64,000 bases of DNA, taken from assembly GCA_030252795.1 (NCBI GenBank), contig CP127080.1, forward strand, positions 1,872,501 to 1,936,500, given 5' to 3'. The notes below the pieces were generated by a model. It had not been told where the DNA came from and ran no database searches. It saw only the letters and a program-made list of their open reading frames with translations. The position numbers and the translations under genes are program-made. This stretch comes from Porticoccaceae bacterium LTM1 (GTDB lineage: Bacteria; Pseudomonadota; Gammaproteobacteria; Pseudomonadales; Porticoccaceae). Shown piece after piece: positions 15,082 to 23,612 of the stretch. Numbering within the stretch: the stretch's first letter is position 1; each line of letters begins with the position of its first letter.

Positions 15082-17220
15082 GTGGCTTCAAAAAAGTTTC
15101 GCGGCCCCAAGCTAAGTACCAAGCTCTTGATGCTTGGCTTGGTTTTGCTGGTTATCCCTTATTTGGGTATCCAGTCATTAATCGCCATGAAAAACTTTTT
15201 GCTCAAAGGTCAGGAGCAGGCGCAATTATTAACCGCCGAAGGGATTGCAACCCTGCTTTATGGCCGCGACGAACTGTTCAACGATATGCCCTCCTCTATC
15301 GATGGCTACGAAGAACTTCCCATTTATCCACTCGACACCAATATTCAATTGGACGCCTTTGATGATGAGTGGCGCGCCTACGGATTAACCCGAAAATCGA
15401 CCACTTACCGCGGCAGCGGTATTTTCTTCGAGCTGGTATTTGGCGAGCGGGAAGGATATATCTACGGCTTGCTGCAAGTTAACGACAGTACACCAGTAAA
15501 TCGTGATCCAACCCTGCTGCGACTGAATCAGTCAGATCATGTTCGACTCTATTTTCGTGATGAACAGGGCAACGACCAGCGAGTACAGATTGTCTGGGAA
15601 GGCAGTGGCGTTACCACCAGTTATTATGTCGATGAAAGGTGGCGAAATTATCTTGGTGACGGCCTGCCGGACACCAGCATCAAAGGCTATATCCAACGCA
15701 GTAGCGACTCCTATACGCTGGAGTTTCGGGTTCCACTGGATCTTATCAGTGGCCGCCAATTGGGGCTGGAAGTTGCCGATGCGCACTCACCTCAAGAGCG
15801 CCAGATCAATGCACGCTTCGGCACATTCAAGACTCTTGAAGACAATCCATACAGCCAGATGGTGATGCGTTCACCTCGACTGCAGGACTTGTTGGACGGC
15901 ATTTCCACTACCAATTCCCGAGTCTGGATCATCGACCGCGATTATCGAGTACGTGCCAGCAGCGGCGAGCTGGAAAAGGATCGCGAATTAAATGAACTTA
16001 AAGGCCCCACCAATAACAATGTGACATTGCGGGAAGTGTGGCGTGCTTTACGCTCCTGGATGACCGATCGCATCATCGGCATGCCGGAGGGTGAAATTCA
16101 GGATTATGACCCAAGACTCACCACCAGCCGGGAGGAGCTGGTTTTGCGCAACGCACTGAATGCCGAATCCGGTATACAGAAAAGACAATCCCTGGATGGC
16201 AAAAGCACAATAATCACCGCTGCTCACCCTATTCGCAGTAACAGTGGCGTAATCGGTGCAGTACTGCTGGAACAGAGTACTCACCAAATTCTTGGCCTGC
16301 AAAGTGAAGCACTGGAACGGGTAGCTACACTTACTCTGATCAGCCTGCTGGCAGTCATTATTACCCTGCTCTCTTTTTCTGCCCGCCTAGCCTGGCGCAT
16401 ACGTCGGCTTGGCCAGGAGGCCAGTATGTCAATTGATGACTATGGGCGGCTGCGTGGTTTGAGCATTGCCCGGGATCTTCGCGCTGGGGATGAAATTGGC
16501 GACCTGGCCCGCAATATAAAGCTGGCGCTGGAAAAACTGAATCAACACCAGGGTTTTCTGGCCAACATTCCCCGCACACTTCGCCACGAAATCAATAATC
16601 CACTCAATACCATCAGTACCTCACTGGACAACCTGGAGCGGGAAGCACTGGCAGGAGATGACAAAAATCCTTACCTTGCAAGCGCCCGCCGGGGGCTTCA
16701 ACGAATTAGCATTCTGGTCGGGAAATTAGCCGATGCAGCTAACCTTGAAGAAGTTCTCGACACTGAAGAGATGTTCGAGTTTGATCTCGCAGCCATGCTT
16801 AGTTCCTACGTGCAAAACCAACAAAAGCTGAGCCCGAATCAACCGCTGCAATTACATCTGAGTGAACCTTCAGTGATGATTCACGGCTCAGATATGCACA
16901 TTGAACAATTGCTGGATAAATTACTGGATAACGCTCGGGATTTCAGTGAGCTCAACGAGCCGATTCTGATCAATTTACTGGTTATAAAAAATCAGTGTGA
17001 ACTGCAAGTAATCAATAAAGGACCCATGCTGGAGAGAAATGATATTCCAAATCTTTTCCAGATTATGCACTCAAAACGTCACGACAAAACCCCCGGCCAC
17101 TTCGGGTTGGGCCTCTATGTCGCCCGAATTATTGCAGAGCATCACGGCGGCACAATTAAAGCCGAAAACCTGGCCGACGGTTCTGGCCCATGTTTTAGAG
17201 TGCGCCTACCGATGAGTTAG
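15082..17220 (+). CDS. pdsS: Dedicated sortase system histidine kinase PdsS
   Basis: 712 residues from a GTG two bases after the pdsR stop. TM1 is about 13-32 and TM2 about 414-434, so nearly 380 residues face the periplasm. That region contains a beta-rich stretch (about 85-250) resembling a carbohydrate-binding or DOMON-like fold (LQVNDSTPVN, DHVRLYFRD, YTLEFRVPL), then a dCache-like end. The HisKA box is RHEINNPLN with H502, followed by HATPase motifs DNARDFSE and GHFGLGLYVA. It matches the TIGR03785 type kinase. The large periplasmic domain suggests it reads an envelope or glycan signal, which is inference. Confidence 0.88.
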   Translation: MASKKFRGPKLSTKLLMLGLVLLVIPYLGIQSLIAMKNFLLKGQEQAQLLTAEGIATLLYGRDELFNDMPSSIDGYEELPIYPLDTNIQLDAFDDEWRAYGLTRKSTTYRGSGIFFELVFGEREGYIYGLLQVNDSTPVNRDPTLLRLNQSDHVRLYFRDEQGNDQRVQIVWEGSGVTTSYYVDERWRNYLGDGLPDTSIKGYIQRSSDSYTLEFRVPLDLISGRQLGLEVADAHSPQERQINARFGTFKTLEDNPYSQMVMRSPRLQDLLDGISTTNSRVWIIDRDYRVRASSGELEKDRELNELKGPTNNNVTLREVWRALRSWMTDRIIGMPEGEIQDYDPRLTTSREELVLRNALNAESGIQKRQSLDGKSTIITAAHPIRSNSGVIGAVLLEQSTHQILGLQSEALERVATLTLISLLAVIITLLSFSARLAWRIRRLGQEASMSIDDYGRLRGLSIARDLRAGDEIGDLARNIKLALEKLNQHQGFLANIPRTLRHEINNPLNTISTSLDNLEREALAGDDKNPYLASARRGLQRISILVGKLADAANLEEVLDTEEMFEFDLAAMLSSYVQNQQKLSPNQPLQLHLSEPSVMIHGSDMHIEQLLDKLLDNARDFSELNEPILINLLVIKNQCELQVINKGPMLERNDIPNLFQIMHSKRHDKTPGHFGLGLYVARIIAEHHGGTIKAENLADGSGPCFRVRLPMS

Positions 17221-17231
17221 AATCTGCTGAT

Positions 17232-17269
17232 ATAAATGTCGGTCGAACGACAATTCGACCGACATTTAT
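17232..17269. terminator. Convergent hairpin between pdsS and ilvA
   Basis: A perfect 16-base inverted repeat (ATAAATGTCGGTCGAA and its complement) around the loop CGACAA. It lies between two gene ends that face each other. There is no long T-run, but flanking A/T bases allow a short tail on both strands, so it probably ends both transcripts. Confidence 0.7.
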
Positions 17270-17273
17270 CCAA

Positions 17274-18851
17274 TCAACAACGACTGGCCAGAAACATTTT
17301 GTAGGCAGGATTGTTACTCTCGTCGGTATACAGGTAACCCAACCGCTGCAAATGCTCCAGGAAATCACCCATCTCTTCATCGGGTACTTCGATACCAGCC
17401 AACGCCTGGCCAACCGATGCGCCGTGATTACGAAAGTGAAATAGAGAGATATTCCATTTATCACCCAGCACTTCCAGAAATCGCATTAATGCCCCTGGTG
17501 TTTCCGGAACCTCAAAATTAAACAGGCGTTCATTTGAAAGTCCGGCAGGCGAACCTCCCATCATGTAACGAACATGCAGTTTCGCCAATTCGTTATTAGA
17601 GTAATCATCCACACTGTAGCTCTTGGCAGCCAAATCAGCCTTGATCTGATCAAGCTCGGTATCGGCATTTCGCAGTTGCACCCCGACAAAAACATGAGCC
17701 TCCGCATCAGGAACGAAGCGGTAATTAAACTCCGTTACCGGGCGCCCACCCATGGCCATGCAAAAGCGCCTGAAACTACCTTTGCATTCAGGAATTTTTA
17801 CTGCCAGTAATGCTTCACGTTTTTCCCCAAGCTCACAGCGCTCGGATATATATCGCAGCGTATGAAAATTCAGGTTGGAACCACTTAGCACCGCTGCCAA
17901 CTTGCGTCCTTCGTAACCGTGCATCTGCTGGTGTTTTTTCAAACCCGCCAGCGCTACTGCACCTGCCGGTTCGGCAACCGCTCTTGTATCTTCGAAGATA
18001 TCCTTGATGGCAGCGCAGATCTGGTCAACGTCAACCTGAATCACTTCATCCGTGTACTCTTGCGCCAGGCGAAACGTCTCTTCACCCATCCGCTTTACGG
18101 CAACCCCATCAGCAAAAACACCTACATGCTCTAGCTCAACAGGAGCACCTGCCTCCAGTGCTGCGGCAAAACAGGCAGAGCCATCAGCCTCTACACCGAC
18201 AATGCGAATGTCCGGACGCATCTGTTTCAAATACACAGCGACACCGGCTAATAGACCACCTCCACCAACCGGGACAAAGACCGTATCCACTTCCGGGTTT
18301 TGCTGGAGTAACTCTTTCGCCAGGGTACCTTGACCGGCGATCACATTTGGATCATCAAAGGGAGGGATCAAGGTCCAGCCTTTTTCGTCAGAAAGACGTC
18401 TGGCCTCTTTACCCGCATCATCAAAAGCTGCTCCGTGCAAAATAACATTGCCACCCAGTGCCTTGACCGCTTCCACCTTGATATCCGGTGTCGTTTCCGG
18501 CATCACGATTGTTGCCTCTATGCCGAGTCTCTGTGCGGAATACACAACCCCTTGAGCATGATTACCTGCGGAAGCTGCCACCACTCCTGCGGATTTTTGC
18601 TCAGCGGTGAGATTCACCAGTTTGTTATAAGCTCCACGCAACTTATAGGAGTGGACGGGTTGCAAGTCTTCCCGCTTGAGAAAAATTTGATTTCCCAAAC
18701 GATTTGACAGTCGACTCATTCCGTCCAGGGGCGTCACCAAAGCTACCTGCCCCACTGGTGCAAGAAGAATCTGACGCAAATATTCCGTTGCCGATTGAGA
18801 CTCTCCTCCTTTATCCAAGGGACGTTGTGCATCCAACACAGTGTTGTTCAC
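17274..18851 (-). CDS. ilvA: Threonine ammonia-lyase, biosynthetic
   Basis: 525 residues (E. coli IlvA 514). It deaminates threonine to 2-oxobutanoate, the first step of isoleucine synthesis, with PLP on K70 (HSYKLRGAYNK). The catalytic domain spans about 25-345 (SAGNHAQGV, GGGGLLAG, SGSNLNFHTL). Two ACT-like regulatory domains follow (about 350-525), so isoleucine feedback inhibition is expected. The start overlaps the ilvM stop by four bases. It is the last gene of the ilvGMA operon controlled by the leader at 20837-20977. Confidence 0.96.
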   Translation of the reverse strand: MNNTVLDAQRPLDKGGESQSATEYLRQILLAPVGQVALVTPLDGMSRLSNRLGNQIFLKREDLQPVHSYKLRGAYNKLVNLTAEQKSAGVVAASAGNHAQGVVYSAQRLGIEATIVMPETTPDIKVEAVKALGGNVILHGAAFDDAGKEARRLSDEKGWTLIPPFDDPNVIAGQGTLAKELLQQNPEVDTVFVPVGGGGLLAGVAVYLKQMRPDIRIVGVEADGSACFAAALEAGAPVELEHVGVFADGVAVKRMGEETFRLAQEYTDEVIQVDVDQICAAIKDIFEDTRAVAEPAGAVALAGLKKHQQMHGYEGRKLAAVLSGSNLNFHTLRYISERCELGEKREALLAVKIPECKGSFRRFCMAMGGRPVTEFNYRFVPDAEAHVFVGVQLRNADTELDQIKADLAAKSYSVDDYSNNELAKLHVRYMMGGSPAGLSNERLFNFEVPETPGALMRFLEVLGDKWNISLFHFRNHGASVGQALAGIEVPDEEMGDFLEHLQRLGYLYTDESNNPAYKMFLASRC

Positions 18852-19147
18852 AGTCGGCCTCCTTGTAACATGGCATCAGAAGTACTAACTACTTCAACGC
18901 TTGTTATGTCGTAGTTTTTCACGAGTTGATTTTCCAACAGGTGCAGAGGTCGCTCACCCGTCACACTCAACTCCACATGGAGAAATTTGTTACTAGTATC
19001 CAGTCGCGCATTGAAGCTCAAAACTGAAAACCCCCTGAAGCGCACTACTCGAAGTAAACGCTCCAGTGCCGCTGATTCATTTTTACACTGGACGACCAAA
19101 CTATTACCTGCAACAGCGTTCATATCACCACTCTCCTTCAGGCTCAT
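18848..19147 (-). CDS. ilvM: Acetolactate synthase II small subunit
   Basis: 99 residues with one ACT domain (ALERLLRVVRFRGFSVLSFN ... LHVELSV ... LENQLVKNYDITSVEV). The short single-ACT form is IlvM rather than the longer IlvN/IlvH. The ATG shares a base with the ilvG stop (TAATG) and follows GGAGG by seven bases; an internal ATG at 19123 also has AAGGAG and cannot be excluded. It stabilises and activates the catalytic subunit encoded just upstream. Confidence 0.9.
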   Translation of the reverse strand: MSLKESGDMNAVAGNSLVVQCKNESAALERLLRVVRFRGFSVLSFNARLDTSNKFLHVELSVTGERPLHLLENQLVKNYDITSVEVVSTSDAMLQGGRL

Positions 19148-20796
19148 TACACTTCCTCCAGCATCTCTTTATTGGATTTTCCGGGCGGCACCAATGGCCA
19201 GACATTATCTTCGGCATTAATGCACACATGGAGCATTCTCGGTCCAGTAGAATTGATGAACTCCTCCAGGGCCTCATCAACCTCATTGCCTTCCGTGATT
19301 GTTCGTCCGGGGATATCAAATACCTTTGCCAATTGAACAAAGTCCGGGTTGTCGGACAGGTTTGTTTCACTGTAACGCTGGTCAAAAAATAGTTGCTGCC
19401 ATTGGCGTACCATGCCCAGGCGTTCGTTATCGATCAGTAGAATTTTTACTGGAAGCTGGTAACGCTTGATGGTTTGCATTTCCTGAACGTTCATCATGAA
19501 AGAACCGTCTCCGGAAACTGCAACAACAAAATCATTCGGTCTGGAAAACTGTGCGCCGATCGCTACTGGCAAACCAAAACCCATAGTCCCCAATCCGCCA
19601 CTGCTTAAATGGTTTTTGGGATCATCGAATGTCATATGCTGGGCAACCCACATTTGGTGCTGGCCAACATCGCAACAAACAACAGAGTTTTTCGGCATTT
19701 TCTCGCTGAGTTTTTTCAGCAGTGCCGGTGCGTAGATACCCGGTTTGTCGAAGTCGTATTGCCATTGGTAGGCATCTTTCAAGGCTTGACACTTACGACT
19801 CCAATTGTCCAGATTCAGGGACATTTTCAGGCGCGGCAGTACCTTTTTAAGGTCATCGTGTAACGCGACATCAGCGCGCCGCAATTTATTGGTTTCCGCC
19901 TGATCCACATCCAGGTGAATAACCTTTGCCTGCGGAGCAAAAGTGTCGAGCTTACCGGTTACCCGGTCATCAAATCGGGCCCCAACAGCCACCAGCAGAT
20001 CGCAATCATGTACCGCGAGATTGGCGGCCTGATTACCATGCATACCGAGCATACCCAGGGTGTTTTCATTTTCGCGATCCAGAGAGCCCAAACCTTTCAA
20101 AGTACATACAGCGGGCATATTGGTAGCCTGCTGAAACTCTCTCAACTCTGCCACAGCATCTGCCATACCTACGCCTCCACCGACGTAGAGTACCGGCTGC
20201 CTGGCCTCGGCCAGCAGCGCTCTTGCTGATTCGATTCCTGCTTCATCCAACTCAGGCGAGAATTCTTCTGCTGCGAGGGCCAAATGCGGTTGGAGATCTA
20301 CCTCGGCCAACTGAACATCTTTAGACACATCCACCAGAACCGGTCCAGGGCGCCCGTCTACAGCAACCTCAAAGGCATCCCTCAGTACCGCTTCCAATTC
20401 ATTAACATCTTTAACCAGGTAGCTATGCTTGGTGACTGCCAGCGACAAGCCCAGAACATCGGCCTCCTGAAAGGCATCTGTCCCTTGAACGTTAGTGGCT
20501 ACCTGCCCGGTGATTGCCACTACCGGTACAGAATCAAGCATGGCATCAGCCAAAGAGGTGATCAGGTTAGTGGCTCCAGGGCCTGAGGTAGCAAAACAGA
20601 CTCCCACTTTGCCACTGGCTCTGGCGTAGCCAACCGCCGCGAAGCCGGCTCCCTGCTCGTGCCTGAACAGATGGTGCTGGACCGGACTGTCATAGAGAGC
20701 ATCATACAGTGGCATGATTGCACCACCCGGGTACCCGAACACCCTGTTCACACCATGCTGTTCAAGTACCTTGAGTATTAATTCCGAGCCTTTCAT
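19147..20796 (-). CDS. ilvG: Acetolactate synthase large (catalytic) subunit
   Basis: 549 residues (E. coli IlvG 548). A TPP- and FAD-dependent enzyme that makes acetolactate or 2-aceto-2-hydroxybutanoate for valine, leucine and isoleucine. Seen are the catalytic Glu in [17 protein letters not shown], the TPP-binding motif [12 protein letters not shown] ... [14 protein letters not shown], and the middle FAD domain ([11 protein letters not shown]). AGGACGG precedes the ATG. The ilvM-type partner and ilvA follow, giving a compact ilvGMA operon without ilvE or ilvD. Attenuation by the upstream leader is likely. Confidence 0.94.
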   Translation of the reverse strand: MKGSELILKVLEQHGVNRVFGYPGGAIMPLYDALYDSPVQHHLFRHEQGAGFAAVGYARASGKVGVCFATSGPGATNLITSLADAMLDSVPVVAITGQVATNVQGTDAFQEADVLGLSLAVTKHSYLVKDVNELEAVLRDAFEVAVDGRPGPVLVDVSKDVQLAEVDLQPHLALAAEEFSPELDEAGIESARALLAEARQPVLYVGGGVGMADAVAELREFQQATNMPAVCTLKGLGSLDRENENTLGMLGMHGNQAANLAVHDCDLLVAVGARFDDRVTGKLDTFAPQAKVIHLDVDQAETNKLRRADVALHDDLKKVLPRLKMSLNLDNWSRKCQALKDAYQWQYDFDKPGIYAPALLKKLSEKMPKNSVVCCDVGQHQMWVAQHMTFDDPKNHLSSGGLGTMGFGLPVAIGAQFSRPNDFVVAVSGDGSFMMNVQEMQTIKRYQLPVKILLIDNERLGMVRQWQQLFFDQRYSETNLSDNPDFVQLAKVFDIPGRTITEGNEVDEALEEFINSTGPRMLHVCINAEDNVWPLVPPGKSNKEMLEEV

Positions 20797-20836
20797 GTCA
20801 CCGTCCTAACCACTCTTTCGTTAATTTCATAAAGAA

Positions 20837-20866
20837 AAACCCCCGAATCTTTCGATGCGGGGGTTT
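20837..20866 (-). terminator. ilv attenuator terminator
   Basis: On the minus strand AAACCCCCG pairs with CGGGGGTTT (9 pairs) around CATCGAAAGATT, which can itself pair as ATC-GAAA-GAT. A TTTTTCTTT tract follows. It lies 21 bases after the leader-peptide stop and 40 bases before ilvG. A GCGGGG in the leader reading frame can pair with the CCCCGC of its left arm, giving a possible antiterminator. Confidence 0.85.
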
Positions 20867-20887
20867 AGGAGTTCGTAGTATTTCGCT

Positions 20888-20977
20888 TTATCGAATCCGT
20901 AGAGTACCCCGCCGCGATCCAATAATGATCTCAGCAATAATGCGAATAATAATGTTGCAAGATTCGACGTTTCTCAT
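20888..20977 (-). CDS. ilvL: Isoleucine-rich leader peptide of the ilvGMA operon
   Basis: A 29-codon frame from ATG 20977 to TAA 20888. The peptide begins MRNVESCN and then has isoleucine at residues 9-11, 13-14, 17-19 and 28, nine of 29, all ATT or ATC. A strong intrinsic terminator follows at 20837-20866. This is the layout of transcription attenuation: a ribosome stalled for charged isoleucyl-tRNA would favour the antiterminator. Valine and leucine occur only once each, so control seems specific to isoleucine. The remaining upstream stretch to 21224 holds no gene and should carry the promoter, which I could not fix. Confidence 0.88.
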   Translation of the reverse strand: MRNVESCNIIIRIIAEIIIGSRRGTLRIR

Positions 20978-21224
20978 TTCTGTCTCTATCCAACGATGTC
21001 GAAGCAAATACATACCTCTAAAAACTTGAAAGCATGTTATTAGCATTTTTACTCAATGTGAATGATATTTTTTGCCAATTTGGCACTTTATATCAATATG
21101 ACTGGCAGTTTTAGGCTATTGACCACCAATAATAGGCAAATAATAAACGCATCCAAGGGTAAGAAACGGGAATCAAAACAGTCTTAAAACTCGCATCGCT
21201 CCCCAATATGGGGGAGCAATGGGC

Positions 21225-22442
21225 TTACTCGCCTTCGATTCCCTTGATGGGTTTGACTGATCCCCAAGATTTGCAGGTCGGGCACAACCAATGCAGTTGT
21301 CGACCAGAAAAACCACACTGACTGCAACGATGGGTTGGACGTAAAAGCTGAAGTCGCTCCAGTGATTGCGTTAACAACCGATTCTGTTGCCGACTTGATT
21401 CGTCCTCTGGTGATTGCCACTCCAATAATTTCATCAATACCTTAATGGAGGGTGACTTCTTGAGCTGCCTGGTTAGGAACTCACTAGCTTGCTCAGTGTT
21501 TTGGGTGATAGAAATCTGATCGGCAAGTGCTACCAGTAAGCTACTGGTGGGATACTTTTCAATAAGAGTGGTCAGGTAATTGGTGAGCTCGACACCTTTA
21601 CCCAGCTCACGATAGCAGGTGCAAATATGTTCAACGGCTTCTGGCAGGTAATCAGGGTCCTGGGCAACAATTTTATTAAAATGCTTCAGTGCCTCTTTGT
21701 AATTTCCCTGCTTTACTTCCAGACGTCCCCACAACAAACTGGCTCGCACCGAGTTCTTGTCATATTTAAGTGCTGACTTTAGCTGCCTGCGCACCTCAAG
21801 ATACTCCCCCTTGGATAACGCAAGCTCGGCCAATTCACAGCAAAAGTGCGCCTGCTCCGGACAGAGTCTTGAGCCACCAAACAAGAGCCTGCGTGGTGCC
21901 AATCGACCGGCTGCGCGAATGGCTTTTTCCCACTCATGCTCTTCGCGATAGATTTCAATCAGGTACTTAAGTGCTGGCTGACGAAATCGTTCGGACATTT
22001 CAACCAGGTCGAGCATTAACCGCTCTGCCCGATCAAGCAAACCGGCAACCATAAAATCTCTGGCCAGCTCGAGTTGCGCCTGATGCACCTGCTCTTTCGA
22101 TAAGCTCGGACGGGAAAGAAGATTCTGGTGAATACGGATTGCCCGCTCAACTTCACCACGGCGCCGCATCAAACTGCCAAATGCCAAGTGAGTGTCCAGC
22201 GTTTGGGCACTCACTTCGAGTGAGTTGATAAATGCATCTACGGATTCGTCAGGCTCTTCATTCAATAGAAAATTGATGCCGCGAAAATAGCTTTGGGTAC
22301 TGCTGTCCGGCTGCTCAAGACCAACTTTTCGCTTTACCCACCAGGCACCGCTACACCAGGCGGCGATCAACGCAGCTAAAACCAGCAGCGATAGAATAAT
22401 CAGCGACACCAGGTCCATCTGCATACCAGAGCTTAAACTCAC
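21225..22442 (-). CDS. lapB: Lipopolysaccharide assembly protein LapB (YciM)
   Basis: 405 residues from a GTG overlapping the lapA stop; ATGs at 22424 and 22418 are possible starts. One N-terminal membrane helix (about 10-32) is followed by TPR repeats (about 45-350) and a C-terminal rubredoxin-like zinc site (CSQCGF ... LCPTCKSWGSVKPI). LapB is an inner-membrane scaffold that presents LpxC to the protease FtsH and so sets LPS synthesis. Length and domain order agree with E. coli LapB (389). It lies in the ihfB-lapA-lapB order seen in related bacteria. Confidence 0.93.
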   Translation of the reverse strand: MSLSSGMQMDLVSLIILSLLVLAALIAAWCSGAWWVKRKVGLEQPDSSTQSYFRGINFLLNEEPDESVDAFINSLEVSAQTLDTHLAFGSLMRRRGEVERAIRIHQNLLSRPSLSKEQVHQAQLELARDFMVAGLLDRAERLMLDLVEMSERFRQPALKYLIEIYREEHEWEKAIRAAGRLAPRRLLFGGSRLCPEQAHFCCELAELALSKGEYLEVRRQLKSALKYDKNSVRASLLWGRLEVKQGNYKEALKHFNKIVAQDPDYLPEAVEHICTCYRELGKGVELTNYLTTLIEKYPTSSLLVALADQISITQNTEQASEFLTRQLKKSPSIKVLMKLLEWQSPEDESSRQQNRLLTQSLERLQLLRPTHRCSQCGFSGRQLHWLCPTCKSWGSVKPIKGIEGE

Positions 22443-22735
22443 GACTGTTTAACGGCTTCGAGCCTGGCAACTTTGCGCTCACTGTCAATCAGGCGCTGGC
22501 GATAACGTCGAGCCAGTCGACGTGAGTGCAAGGCAGAAGGCAGGGTCAACAGGCCACCCAACAGAGTTCCAACAGCGAAAGCGCCCAGCACCCACACTGC
22601 GGTAGGTAACTGCCCCATCGGAATGCCCGGCAGCACAAAAGCGACTTCCTGTTTATTTTCCATGTAGATCCACATACCAATCAGCACAATGGAAATACCA
22701 AGAAGGATAAGCAAAAGGCGTTTTAACCAGATCAT
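22439..22735 (-). CDS. lapA: LapA-family inner-membrane protein
   Basis: 98 residues from ATG 22735, chosen over a GTG at 22756 because the helix begins at once (MIWLKRLLLILLGISIVLI) and GGA lies upstream. It has two membrane helices (about 5-24 and 45-66) and a C-terminal basic coiled segment (RRLARRYRQRLIDSERKVARLEAV). This is the LapA (YciS) topology, which works with LapB in LPS assembly. The stop overlaps the lapB start. The 183 bases between this start and ihfB hold no convincing gene. Confidence 0.85.
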   Translation of the reverse strand: MIWLKRLLLILLGISIVLIGMWIYMENKQEVAFVLPGIPMGQLPTAVWVLGAFAVGTLLGGLLTLPSALHSRRLARRYRQRLIDSERKVARLEAVKQS

Positions 22736-22918
22736 TTTATTTTTTCCGTTTGTCACGGTGTGAGATTGCCACGTCGGTGGACGAGTCGCAACGGGATTTT
22801 GTCGGGAAACAATTTACAGGCGGATACTGTGATTCTGATTTTGATACGCAATCAATTTGCGGCTGAAGCCGCACATTGGAATGGATAAGTGCCAGAGAGG
22901 ATGACAGGCAGCGAATGA

Positions 22919-23212
22919 TCAATGGCCATTAAGGCTTTCATTAACCCGCTCTCTCAACTCCTTGCCCGGTTTGAAATAAGGAACATACTTGCCCGACAAA
23001 GTGACCGAGTCGCCAGTCTTGGGATTGCGGCCTACCCTGGGTGCTCGAAAATGAAGACAGAAGCTACCAAACCCTCGCACTTCGATACGGCGATCCTCCA
23101 CCAGTGCCTGGGTCATGCTTTCAATAATCATTTTCACAGCCAATTCCACATCCTTGGGAGGAAGCTGGTCATGGCGAGTGGCGATGCGTTCGATCAATTC
23201 TGATTTTGTCAT
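22919..23212 (-). CDS. ihfB: Integration host factor subunit beta
   Basis: 97 residues, ATG preceded by AGGA. HU/IHF fold with [11 protein letters not shown], helix [17 protein letters not shown], the conserved arm [27 protein letters not shown] (proline that intercalates DNA) and [18 protein letters not shown] is the alpha/beta heterodimer that bends DNA sharply. It follows rpsA on the same strand, as in many gammaproteobacteria, but a terminator and a large palindrome separate the two, so it probably has its own promoter. Confidence 0.97.
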   Translation of the reverse strand: MTKSELIERIATRHDQLPPKDVELAVKMIIESMTQALVEDRRIEVRGFGSFCLHFRAPRVGRNPKTGDSVTLSGKYVPYFKPGKELRERVNESLNGH

Positions 23213-23388
23213 GGCTTATTATCCTGCAACGTGCTGAAAGTATTACGCTTTTTTCTATGCGTTGCAACTGGCTGATGAATTTTCAGGGATTGATCGACGT
23301 GCGGATCAAAATCACGCAAGCCAGCGAAATTGTCCAGCAATGGATTACGTCACAAAATGCCAAGGTGGAACCTGAAATATGGGTGCCA

Positions 23389-23496
23389 GCATGTATTGGG
23401 TCTGATTTGTTGTGACACGTCGTGAACCCATCCATGGGGACTCGTGGCCAGCATCCATGCTGGCCACGGTCACAACAAATCAGACCCAATACATGC
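23389..23496. repeat. 108-bp compound palindrome between ihfB and rpsA
   Basis: Perfect 28-base terminal inverted arms at 23389-23416 (starting GCATGTATTGGGTCTGATTT) and 23469-23496. Two smaller palindromes lie inside: CCCAT-CC-ATGGG near 23427-23438 and the perfect CGTGGCCAGCAT-CC-ATGCTGGCCACG at 23443-23468, which abuts the right arm. It would fold as a three-way junction. No reading frame is carried. It looks like a short non-autonomous repeat element, and is the main content of the 400-base gap 23213-23612. Confidence 0.8.
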
Positions 23497-23563
23497 CCAT
23501 CAAAATTCGGTGGCCGCCCTAAGTTGCAACACAGTAAAGGGCCGCAATCAAATCCGCAGGCAT

Positions 23564-23593
23564 AAAAAAAGGGCGACCTAAGTCGCCCTTTTT
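23564..23593 (-). terminator. rpsA intrinsic terminator
   Basis: GGGCGAC pairs with GTCGCCC across a four-base loop (stem 23571-23588), with seven T downstream on the minus strand and matching A upstream. It lies 20-49 bases after the rpsA stop. Confidence 0.88.
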
Positions 23594-23612
23594 GACTGAT
23601 CAACAGTGTTGA

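Noticed and set aside
19147-20796. ilvB/ilvI-type acetolactate synthase
   Set aside because: Length, the short single-ACT partner and linkage with ilvA point to the ilvG/ilvM type instead.
22737-22922. 61-codon frame between ihfB and lapA
   Set aside because: TTG start, no ribosome site, Ser/Arg-rich composition and overlap with lapA upstream region; no support.
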